From contig JAMPIT010000437.1 of NCBI GenBank assembly GCA_026261815.1, positions 496,001 through 560,000 of the forward strand: 64,000 nt of DNA, in the 5' to 3' direction. The notes under the pieces were generated by a model that was not told where the DNA came from, ran no database searches, and worked only from the letters and a program-made list of their open reading frames with translations. This stretch comes from Monarcha castaneiventris obscurior (Eukaryota > Chordata > Aves > Passeriformes > Monarchidae). Positions within the stretch are counted from its first letter, which is position 1, and every line of letters begins with the position of its first letter. Below, piece by piece: positions 9,701-19,699 of this stretch. The translations under genes and the position numbers were made by a program.

Positions 9701-12700
9701 GATGCTGTGCTGGGCAGGGGCTGGGGAGTGTCCCCTGCCCAGCTGAGGGGCTGGAGCAGCGGGCAGTGCTGATGAGCCAGAGGAGGGGATGGATCCCACC
9801 TGCCCCAGGAGCTCCATCAGACAGGATGTGGGGCCCAAAGGGGTTCAATCGGAGCCGTGGTGCTGCTTCCCTGCCTGCACAAGCATCCTGTGCTGCCTGC
9901 GGGCTGTGGCGGTGGGTGCACGAGGAAGGAGCAGGCTGAACAGGTAAGAATGAGGTGGCAGCTTTCAAAGATCTCTTTTATAACTAAGTAAGTTGCAGCA
10001 CAAGAAATTACTGCTGAATGTGGCATTTCTTGGGAAAGCCTGGCTCAGTGATCTGCTGGAGGGAGAGCTTGTGTGTGCATTGTGGTGTTGGGCTGTGGTG
10101 GGACAGTCAGATGGAATCAGGAGTTATTGTAGAGAAATAAAGTGACCCAGTTTGGTTTATCTTGCAACAGAAATGTGTGTTCAGCGTTCGTGCAGCACCA
10201 TGAGGGGAAACTGCTCTGTGCTAAAGCAGGAGGGTGGCGAAATGTGGCACATGGAAGCAGGGCCCGTGGTTTCTGCAGTTGTAGTAACTGAGAGGAAATG
10301 TGCAAAAAACCAATCCCTAGAGCTGGATTACAAGTAAAACCACTCAGAAGTATCCCCTGTAAATGGAAGGACAAGGAGCAGCTGTAAGCCAAGGCAGCAG
10401 CCTGGAACTGCCCCCCTGGGCTCTGCAGGGACACTCAGCACTTCTGTCTTCGGCTGATCTGGCAAAAGGCTCGGGATGTGTGAATCATTCCCATGGGCTC
10501 CCTCCATCCTTGGGATGGTGGTTTGAAAAGTAATTTGGACTTTCTCTTTTTTTCTTTAAACCAACAGTCCCTGTGTCTCCCTTCCCCTGGTCAGCTGATG
10601 GAGAGTCTCCAAACAAACACGACTTTACCTGGTGGGCCCTGGGCCACTCACATCTACTTTGTTATTGAACAGCTCCTGGCGCGTGAGGGGTTTTCCATTC
10701 TCCTAACGAAATACAGCTCCTGGGATGCCTGGTTGTGTTTCCCTGGCAGGTTTACTAGCGGAAATCCTCCTCCTGCAGGAGCACAATGGCTTGGGGCTCT
10801 CCAGGGTGAGCAGCAGCCAGGGAAAACAAACATCATCCTGTTGGAGCACATTTCTACAGAGGCCTGAATTTAAAAACTCATGTATGAGGTTCAATTGCCA
10901 TAATTTTATATCTAGCAATATATTTTTGACTGGAGAGGAAGTACTTTATCATCCTAATGATTTTTTTTCTTTATGGTATATGGCAATATTCTAGTTTCTT
11001 TGTATTTCAACCCAGTATTTTTGCAGGGATTGCTTTCACTGTCGACCACCTTAAGAAATGCTGGCTTCTCTGAGGTTTGTGTCTGTACTTCTGTCACAGA
11101 GAAATAAGCTTTCCCTGATCTGGGAGCAATTTATTTTCAGTGCCCATTAGGCTTTCAGGGTGTTTTTTCTTATTTCCTTTTAATTAATTGTTGTGCATTT
11201 CAGAACACTCATTACAAAATGGTGATGCTTCATGCTGCTCATTGTGCTTCATGTAGAGAAGTGTCACAAGATGCTTTAGATGGCTTGATTTCCATAACAT
11301 CCCTTTGAATTCAGGGTTTGGTTGTGTTTCAGGAGGAGTGCTGTGACCCCCAAGTGTCTGTCCCAGCCTCATCCTTGCCTTCCCCCAGGACCAGTGCACG
11401 TCCTTCATCCTCATCCTGTGCATGGGGCTGGAGTTGATGAGCAGATGCTCTCTCCTCTGCTTTGACTTCTGTTCTGTCCTAGAAGGATTTCAGTAGTAAC
11501 CTCAAAGGATCCCAAAATGACTTTTCCTGTTCCCATCAGAGATTAATCCAGTCTTTGTTTTCTCCTGCCTGCAACACCTTTGGGCAGAGTGTTTGGTATA
11601 ACTTGGCAAGGGAAGAAATAACATCAGAACTGACCTTGTACTAAAATAAATAGAGAGGAATTAATGTTTAGTTACAATTATCCTGTTCTCATTAGCACTT
11701 CCTCTGCTTACTGTGACATACAAGGTTCCAAGGGGTTTGGTGTGATGTTGGCTGTATTTCTGAAAGCAGCTTTTCCAGACCTGCTGCCTGTGTGAGGAAG
11801 AATATGCCTGCTTACCTCCTAAAACGCTTTTCAGACCACTATATAGCACCCAGTATTGCTTTACGCAGACAAAGACAAAAATAAACAGAGTTAAATGCTT
11901 CCTCTTAGCTACTTTATTCCTATATTGAATTATATCAGAAAAATCAGTTTTTCTTAAAGCTGCTGCCTCTCATTACAGTGATTCAGCCTGTTGTACTGAT
12001 AGCATTGAACATAAGTTTCTCCAACAGTATTTCTTAGCATGACAGACTTGATTTTGATTCCTTGGGCTCCTTAAATCTTATTTTAAAGAAGGTTTCTGCT
12101 TCATGCCTGTAACATGCAGACTGTAAATCTGTTCAATGGACTCACTGTCTGGATGTGCCACTTCTCATTTATTTTTCTCTCTTTCTGTAATAGTATCTTT
12201 CATATCTTTCTTTATATCCTTTTCAAAAGCACAAGATACAAAGCATGCCCTTTTTACTAAAAAAATCCAGTTAAAATATGAGCTAATGATTAGTTACTCG
12301 CAATCTGATTTTTATGACATGTAACTATAGTCACTACTTAATTAGAAGGAGGACAACTTTAAATACTGAGTTAGAGAATCCAGCTGGTGTTTACAGAATG
12401 AGCTGATCATTAACCCCGGCTCTGGGGATGTCACCCTCCATCCCAGTGTGCCCATTGCACCAGTTGGTCTGCACTGGGCAAGCACTGCTCTGGTTTCCTG
12501 TCCATGGCATGGCAGGTTGTGGAAGGGCTGTGCCCCACTGGAATACAGCCGGGAGCCTGGACACTGACAAACAGGATGGATGTTCTGTGAACAGCTGTGT
12601 CATAGGAAAGCAGATCATGGAAGCTCTTGGTTTGTGTCAGAGTGAGGTGGGTGGTGTGTTCTGTCTGTCCTCCCTCTCTGTCTATGGGGTCTGTGCTGGT

Positions 12701-13380
12701 CACCATGCTTTGGTTAACTGGGGGTCCATCATCCTGTCTGCAGTTCTTGAGCGATGTGTGATTACAGAAAAAAAACCCCTGAAATTGTCTTTTTTGACAT
12801 GGCCTTGATGAGAACAAGACAGAAACAACACTTCTGTTGTCTTCCTGTATTTTTATTCTGATTATTTTACTTTGGCATGACAGGATGGGGCTGGTGCATC
12901 CAGATGAGGGCTGTCAGCCAGAGAAGTTGCTCCAGTGAAGTAATGTGCTATGGACCCAATACCCACCCCAAAATACTTTATCTATGTTGGCTAATTCCTC
13001 AGGCTGGCAAAACGTGCTATAAAATGCTTGTTTGGAGGGTGTCTCATAGCAGATGACGTGTCTGAAAGTAGGTCTCAACTAGATCCGTGTGAATTAGCAG
13101 TGTCTTCAGAAGAAATTGAGGACCGTGGTTTCCTGAAGAGACAGAGAGATATATTGATTTGAGTGTTTGCAGGGCTGGAGGAAACCTTTAGGCATCACTT
13201 CGATAAAGTGACAGACAGACAGTGCCCTCTCCCAGGCAGGGACATGAAGGGTCTTGGCTGTCCCACACCACCTGAGCATCCTCTTTCTCCCCCGCATCCC
13301 CCGAGCCGCCCTCCCTCTGGGGTGGCTGCTCTCCGTCCCGTCACAGAACCCTCCGGCAGCGCTGTTCCCTTGAGCCCAGC
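6716..13380. other. Intergenic sequence, no gene recognised
   Basis: This long spacer follows SUCNR1. It contains scattered AATAAA hexamers (for example 7735-7740), one long G run (listed separately) and ordinary unique-looking DNA. Open frames are short, mutually overlapping and unlike known proteins. I see no CR1 fragment and no RNA gene here. Confidence 0.5.
8759..8774 (+). repeat. Homopolymer run of 16 G
   Basis: Sixteen consecutive G residues sit in otherwise ordinary sequence. Such runs are unstable and difficult to sequence, so the exact length is uncertain. The run can also form a G-quadruplex. Confidence 0.9.
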
Positions 13381-13390
13381 CCAGTCCAGC

Positions 13391-13510
13391 CCCCCTGCCC
13401 TGGAGCAGCAGCTGCCGGTGGTACCCGGCTCTGGCCGCTCCAGGCTGCTCCCCCCTGCCCTGGAGCAGCAGCTGCCGGTGGTACCCGGCTCTGGCCGCTC
13501 CAGGCTGCTC
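13391..13510. repeat. Perfect 60-bp tandem duplication (two copies)
   Basis: Bases 13391-13450 and 13451-13510 are identical at all 60 positions. The unit is GC-rich and a multiple of three, so open frames through it show an exact 20-residue repeat on both strands. Identity of the copies points to a recent duplication or to gene conversion. A collapsed or expanded assembly of a longer array is also possible. Confidence 0.95.
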
Positions 13511-13748
13511 CCCGGCGCTGGTGCCCGGCAGGTCCCAACGCCGCTGCCCAGCCCGGCCCCAGGAACAACGGCCCCAAACCCCGCTCGCCGGGACCGTCCT
13601 GGTCTGAGTGCTCGTGGCTGTGCCTTGGCTCCGGAGTTCCCAACCCCTGGAACTCCAGCACGGAGGGGATTGCGCTTCGCTGTGGGTAGCAGCGCCGGGC
13701 ACAGGGAGGAAGCGGGGGGGACGCGCGGGGGTCCCGCAGCCGCATCCC

Positions 13749-13828
13749 CTGGGCTGGGCTGGGCTGGGCTGGGCTGGGCAGGGCAGGGCAGGGCAGGGCA
13801 GGGCTGTACAGGGCAGGGCTGGGCTGCT
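13749..13828. repeat. GGGCT/GGGCA pentanucleotide array
   Basis: Five GGGCT-type units are followed by several GGGCA units, then a short interrupted mixture. The + strand has many GGG triplets two bases apart, a textbook G-quadruplex pattern. Open frames across it on the minus strand give low-complexity Pro/Ala/Leu/Ser protein and are not genes. Confidence 0.9.
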
Positions 13829-14229
13829 CAGGGCGTTCCGCGGCACTCGGCTGTGTGCGGGAAGGTTTGGGACATGATGTCCCGCCGGTGCCGGTGAAGC
13901 TTCGCGGCGTTCCCGCAGAGCCGCTGGCTGTGCTTTGCCTCCCTGCCACGCTCCCGCTGCCCACCCGTGCCCCGGTCCGCCAGACCCCAGCCCTGGCACT
14001 GCCACTGACCTCGCCCTCCCAGCAGGGCCGGGCCCCTTGGGAGGACTGGAACAGCGTTTCCCTCTTGGCACACGAGCCTGGCGCTCCAAGAGGGGAGCTG
14101 CATGGATTCGGCTTTGCCGGAGCTGGTGGAAGGGGTGTGACACACAGGTTTGTGAGTAAGCATCGGGCGTTGTCAAAGAGTGTCAGGCTGGAGCTGGGCA
14201 CTGCTGGGGCCAGAGCTTGCTAAAACATG

Positions 14230-16460
14230 AACAAAATAATAGCATCCTTGTTATTTGGCTAAAAATATGGGGGTCACTAAGTCACGTCTGCCTTGCTCCT
14301 TATACTGTAATATTTCAGTGTATGTGTAGGTCAAGTAGCAAGAAACCTCCATGGTCACATGCAAATTAAATCAGACTTTGCAGCGTCATCCTAATGTCTC
14401 TGCTTGGCAGGAAGGGACTGCTGCTCCCCGTCCCTGCCTGCCAGTCTGTGGCAGTGCTGGAGCATGGCTGGGTCACATAGCGTGGGGCTGTATGAAAGGC
14501 TGTGCATTATTTCGCCATACAGGAGAGACTGTGCATTCTTGTTGTCCTTTAGAAACATCTCCACATCTGGAATTGCTGTGTTCTGTGTTAAGGTAGACTC
14601 ACCTCGTGCTCCCACTGTGTCCCTTGGCATTTTCGCAGCAGAATGTGGCTTTTAAACGTGGCTGTTTTGGATCACAGATGCACAAATCCCCTGGAAGCAA
14701 AAGGGATACCACGATAAAACTCCAGAGCTTTTGCCAGAGCAGTGTTTCTTCTCATCAGCATCCGTGCTTTGAGTTAAATACTGAGAGTAACTAATAAGTA
14801 GTTGGCTGTGGTTTTCCCCTGAAGAATTTCTTTGCTTCTAAATGTGGCTGTGAACTATTGATGCCTCTGTCGTTTAGGGGACAGGCAATGCCCCCCACAG
14901 CCCCCACAGCTGGGCAACTCGGATTTGAAATAGTAGATCTGGAGATGAGATCAAAGTGCCTGAAGGCCTGGTTGTACAGGATGTAATGCCAGCGTGCAGA
15001 GGGCAGCAGGAGATGTGGGTCCAGCACCCACTGCAGCCCCGCTCTGGGGCAGGAACGCTCTCCTCTGGAAGGGAAATGTGTCAGAATGTGCCTCAGCATC
15101 ACAGGCACCGTGGTACCGGCGAGCTTCAGAGCCTGGGGAGCCTCACTCAGATGATATGTGAGAGAAATGAGGAACATTTCCAGGAGTTAATATTTAATTT
15201 GGCTGCATCAGTGCAGGCAGGAATGTGCCACTGCTCTGGAAGCCCAGGGAGGCTGTGAAAGGCAGGGAAGGAATGGAGTTCCACTGGCTCTTTGCCAGGC
15301 ACTGGGATGATAACATGTAGGATTGAAAAAGAAAATTAAATAAAGTGCCTGAAAATCTGCAAATTTCTTAAAATAGCTTTTATTTTATACCTGGATACAT
15401 TTAGTAAAAAATAAAAAGAGGAAAAAACGGCAAAAAATACAGCAGGAATGCCTTTAGTAGCATCACTTGTTTGGGATCTACCTTTTGAAAGGAAAAAAAT
15501 GCCAAACAAAGCAAATAAGTGTCTGTCGCTTTACCTGGTGCAGTTTGCATTTACATATGAATTTCACTTTTGGGAACTACATGCTTTATTTTTTGAGCCA
15601 AGCCCCCTTTACAGTGGGATTCAAACAATCCTCTATGGGATGGAGCTCAGGGATGTTGAGATGCTCCCACTCCTGCCCAGTGCCAGCCAGGCCAGTGTGC
15701 CCCCGGCATAGGTGTGCCTTGGTTACACAACTCCTCTTGGAAAATACAAAAGCTGCCTAAACAACACAAGAAAGTACAAGAGGGTCACTTTATTATTATT
15801 TTACACTGGGGTTTAATATAAAAACATGAGGATCCTGCTCCTGGTTCCCATATCAGGGAAGAGACCTTTGTTTCCAATCTGGATCTGTTTGACACGATAT
15901 CCAGCAGGAAGGCAAGGCTGTTACCTCCAATGCTGGGACGAAAATGGGGAGTGAGGACTCTTTATCTCCTAATGAGGGAGAGACGAGATTGTCCATATGT
16001 TTCCCACACTTCCTGTGATTCAGATAATCTTTTGCAGATTAACCAGAGGCTCCTCATTCTTTGCAAACAAAACAAAATGCTCCTGCCCCTGAAAACTTTT
16101 ACAGTCATTAGTTTTCGAAACAAAGACATGACCAAAATTTGGAAAAATAATGAGAAGGATGGAGTTGGGTGATTGGTCAGACGCGGTCAGCTTTAATGAG
16201 AAGGAATTAAAGCTACTGAAATGTTGGGAACAGAAACCCCTCCAGCAGCACGATGACCTTGCTGCCACCAGTGGCACAGTGCCTGGTGCGGACACCTGCC
16301 CTCGGGACGGCACGGCCGGGAGCAGACACATCCCCAGGCCCCTCCAGAGATGCTCCTCCCCGCAGCTCGCAGGCGCTGGTGACATTTGCAAGGAGACGAA
16401 GCCTTTGCTCAGCTCTGCTCTCTGGGGCAGTGTCCGTGTCTGTGGCAGCCGTGGCTCCGG
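14230..16460. other. Intergenic sequence between tandem arrays
   Basis: No gene is recognised here. An AATAAA at 15339-15344 and A/T-rich stretches are present, but no splice-site pattern or open frame supports an exon. Confidence 0.5.
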
Positions 16461-16483
16461 CCAGAGCAGCTGGCAGGGTCTCT

Positions 16484-16721
16484 GGGCTGCCAGGGTCTCT
16501 GGGCTGCCAGGGTCGCTGGGCTGCCAGGGTCTCTGGGCTGGCAGGGTCGCTGGGCTGCCAGGGTCGCTGGGCTGGCAGGGTCGCTGGGCTGGCAGGGTGG
16601 TTGGGCTGCCAGGGTCTCTGGGCTGCCAGGGTCTCTGGGCTGGCAGGGTCGCTGAGCTGCCAGGGTCGCTGGGCTGGCAGGGTCGCTGGGCTGGCAGGGT
16701 GGTTGGGCTGCCAGGCTCGGG
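16484..16721. repeat. 17-bp minisatellite, 14 units, with higher-order structure
   Basis: The unit is GGGCTGSCAGGGTNNCT, 17 bp long. Fourteen units run head to tail, preceded by a partial one. Variants differ at the seventh base (C or G) and near the unit end (TCT, TCG or GGTT). The order of variants in units 3-7 repeats in units 9-13, giving a 102-bp higher-order period. Because 17 is not divisible by 3, long open frames appear in all three frames with a 17-residue repeat. These are artefacts of the array. Confidence 0.95.
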
Positions 16722-16849
16722 GTGTTCCAGCTGGTGACACCGTGCTCAGTCCCCGCTGCCCTTCCCCTGCCAGCCCCCGCGGGAGGGCATCTGAGCTGAG
16801 AGACAAGAAAGCCTTTCTGAAGGAACTCATTATTTCAATAATTGCAGCC

Positions 16850-17690
16850 TAAGAAAACCCTCAGGCTTTGGACTCTTCAGGAACAATAACAAAAACAAGG
16901 AAAAAAGCTAGGCAGTGTTGTCATGTGTCCCAGCAACACTGCTCACCCTGTGCAGCCTGGGGCTGACAACACTTTAGCTCAGTTCAGAACCAACGCGGAA
17001 AAGCAAACCGAGGCCTGGGTAATGAGGTGCCAACGAGTGCGTCTGGGATCAGTATTTAGAGAGCAGTTTTACTCATTCATCAGGGCATGAAGACTCCCCC
17101 TGCTGCACGTCTGACACCACAGGAAAGGCGGACGGGCTCTGCTCTCTGTTTATAGCCCGGGTACTCATGCCAGATTAAATGCGGGTGTTTGCTAATGCAC
17201 TGTGTCTGGCAGTGCCAGACCTGTACCAGGAGAAAGGAGAAAATCTGTCAGTTCAGCCATGATTTTCAGACTAGACCAGGGCCTCTCTCCACGGATGCCT
17301 CTTTTCTGATGGAGGCCTTAAGGATGTTGGGTTCCTGCACAGATAGCTGACAACCATGGGAAATTTTATTGGTTGTATCTCTCTGGGTGAAATTTCTGGG
17401 TACCCTTCCCCCTCATCACGGGTTTTACTCTGACCAGGCTGCTGAATCTCTGGAAAGCCCAGAGAAGGGACCAAGGTACTCATGCTTTGCTTGGAAAAAG
17501 GCTTCAGGATGGGAAGAGATCCCTCATGCAGAGTATCCCTATCCCTGCCAAAACACACAAAATTCTGTAATAGGAATGGATATTCCTCAGGTGATTATTC
17601 CGAATCCTAGTAAAATCAAATCATTGTATCATTTAATCTCTGCAACTGATATTTATTAGTGATTGAAATCAGGACTCAGGCTTTGTCTTT
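16850..17690. other. Intergenic sequence, nothing recognised
   Basis: Unique-looking DNA of ordinary composition. No open frame, repeat or signal could be supported. Confidence 0.45.
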
Positions 17691-18690
17691 TTCGGCACAG
17701 GGCAGTTTTTGCGGCAGAGGAAGCCGTGCAGACAGAGACACGCTCCCCCCACTCTGCTGCGGCCGAGCTGGGGCTGTGCCAGGCCAGGGCTGGCTGGTAC
17801 CTGCCATGGGCCAGCTCAGGGACTCACGGAAAGCTGCTCCCTTAGCTCCTGCCACACCCCGCAGGCTGGGATGGGGAATCCAGCAGCACTCTGATGCAGG
17901 GCAGGAGCAGAGGGGGACGCTGGTGGAGGAGCGGAAAGAAACGACAGGAAATCCTGTGTGTGCACGGCTGTGCAGGCCGCAGCGTCCCTCGGCTGCTTGA
18001 ACCGCATGTTGCGCCTGCAGCTGCGCCTCCAGCAGCCCCGAGCTGGGGCGGTGCAGGGCCCGGGCTCTGCTCCATCACGGGGCTGTGGCTACGAGCCCCA
18101 AGCTGCGGCTTTGGGCAGCAGCTGGCACCGCCGAGCAGAGCCACGCTCCCCGCGTTTCCACTGCAGGCTGCCCACGCTGCCCGTGCCCGGGCCGTGCCCA
18201 CCATGGGCGCTCCTCGGCTTTACCAAAGACGGCACGGTCAGTGCAGATGGGCTGCTGTGGCTCTTCCCTCTGGGCTGAGCGACGGACATTCTGGCTCTGA
18301 GTGCAGCACAGCTTTGGGCGGAAGGGCTGCTGGCTTTGGGAGCCGGGAGATGGTGGCAGCCGCAGCAGAAATAGCAAAAATGGGCCTGGAAGCCCCCGGC
18401 TGGCGCGGCCTGCCATGGTGCGGGCCCTGGGCCGGTGCCGTTATCTGCGGCCTGCAGCAGGAAGGAGGCCCGGGGCCACCGCCCAGCATTGCCCGGCATT
18501 GCCCCATTTCCCGGGACTGCGGGCGATGGCCCGTGTCAGCACACAGGCCCGCTTCCCCCACCAGCTGCCAGCGGGCAGATTAATGGCTCACAGGGAGACA
18601 TCTGCAGCCAGACCTCTTCAAACCGCGTGCCCGTGTGCCTGACGCGAGCTCCCTGTCAGCGAGCTGGGCTGCAGCCGCCATGCAAAGCAC
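17690..18690. other. GC-rich stretch with moderate CpG
   Basis: About 1 kb is distinctly GC-rich with frequent CpG, although less dense than the two islands near MBNL1. Open frames occur on both strands but none matches a known protein. It may be a weak CpG island or just part of the GC-rich, repeat-prone zone from 13 to 20 kb. Confidence 0.4.
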
Positions 18691-18795
18691 TTCCTCTGGC
18701 ATGTCCTTTTTTTTATTAGCAGAAGGTAATTTTTGCTTCCTTAAGAAAATATATATGCAAAGCCCAGCCCATGGCCGTGGTTACTGCTGCACGCA

Positions 18796-18950
18796 GGGCT
18801 CACTTCAAATCCCCGGCCCCACAGGTTTGGTGTGTGTCCTTCTCTGGGCTCACTTCAAATCCCTGGCCCCATAGGTTTGGTGTGCGTCCTTCTCTGGGCT
18901 CACTTCAAGCCCCCGGCCCCATAGGTTTGGTGTGCGTCCTTCTCTGGGCT
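18796..18950. repeat. 50-bp tandem repeat, three copies
   Basis: Units start at 18796, 18846 and 18896, each beginning GGGCTCACTTCAA and ending GTCCTTCTCT, and a fourth begins and stops at once at 18946. The units differ at only a few positions. The array is not coding. Confidence 0.95.
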
Positions 18951-18976
18951 ATCAGTGCTGCCCCGGCCAGGCCGCC

Positions 18977-19102
18977 GTGCTGTGGTGGCCCGGGGCGAGC
19001 AGCAGGCTGCGGTTGGCCCCGGGAGGCGGTGGCTGTGCCGTGCTGCGGTGGCCCGGGGCGAGCAGCAGGCTGCGGTTGGCCCCGGGAGGCGGTGGCTGTG
19101 CC
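18977..19102. repeat. 63-bp tandem duplication, two copies
   Basis: Bases 18977-19039 and 19040-19102 are almost identical (one difference seen, TGTGG versus TGCGG). The period is 21 codons, so frames through it show a duplicated 21-residue block. It starts about 30 bases after the 50-bp array ends. Confidence 0.95.
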
Positions 19103-19435
19103 AGCAGCGCCCCGTGCAGAGCCCCAGGTGCGGACCCAGGCGCTCGCCCCAGCGCGGGGCTCGCCAGCCCGCAGAACGCAGCAGGACAGTGCGGCTGCCG
19201 GTGACGGACGGTGAGTTGTTGGCAAAGCTGGGCAGTTTTTACTGTCGTCTTTCATTGTGCTGCTTTCGCGTATGAGCCTAGCTATCTTGAGTTAGTGAAG
19301 ACTTAAAAAATATATTATTGAAATGAACACTAAATGCAAGATTTTTTTTTGCGAGGCATGAGTAACAAAATTCTGTGGTTCTGAAAAGCTTTAAAAGTCG
19401 CAGTCAGACCCTCTGTGGCGTGTGCTGGGGATCCG

Positions 19436-19652
19436 CTGGAACCCCTGTGGTGTGGAGCTCCACGCTGTGAGCCCCAGCCTGCTCCCAGGGACGCAGGACA
19501 AACACCACTGGAACCCCTATGCTGTGGAGCTCCACGTTGAGGGAGCCCCAGCCTGCTCCCAGGGATGCAGGACAAGCACCGCTGGAGCCCCTGTGGTGTG
19601 GAGCTCCACGCTGTGAGCCCCAGCCTGCTCCCAGGGACACGGGACAAGCACG
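19436..19652. repeat. About 72-bp tandem repeat, three copies, each with a 12-bp palindrome
   Basis: Units start at 19436, 19508 and 19582 (72 and 74 bases apart) with 'ctggarcccct'. Every unit carries the perfect palindrome GTGGAGCTCCAC (19452-19463, 19524-19535, 19598-19609). The copies are more diverged than those of the neighbouring arrays. The open frames here are products of the repeat. Confidence 0.92.
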
Positions 19653-19699
19653 GCACGGGAGCCACTGCCATGGTGCCGGCGGGTGCATCTTCTTTCTCT

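Noticed and set aside
13106..14201. Minus-strand frames of 356 and 286 codons
   Set aside because: They run through the 60-bp duplication and the GGGCT array in two frames at once; the repeats in the protein simply mirror the DNA repeats.
16150..16852. Overlapping frames of about 200 codons with 17-residue repeats on both strands
   Set aside because: A 17-bp array produces this in every frame. No start context, splice sites or family match.
18771..19275. Frames with duplicated 21-residue blocks
   Set aside because: They are translations of the 50-bp and 63-bp tandem arrays.
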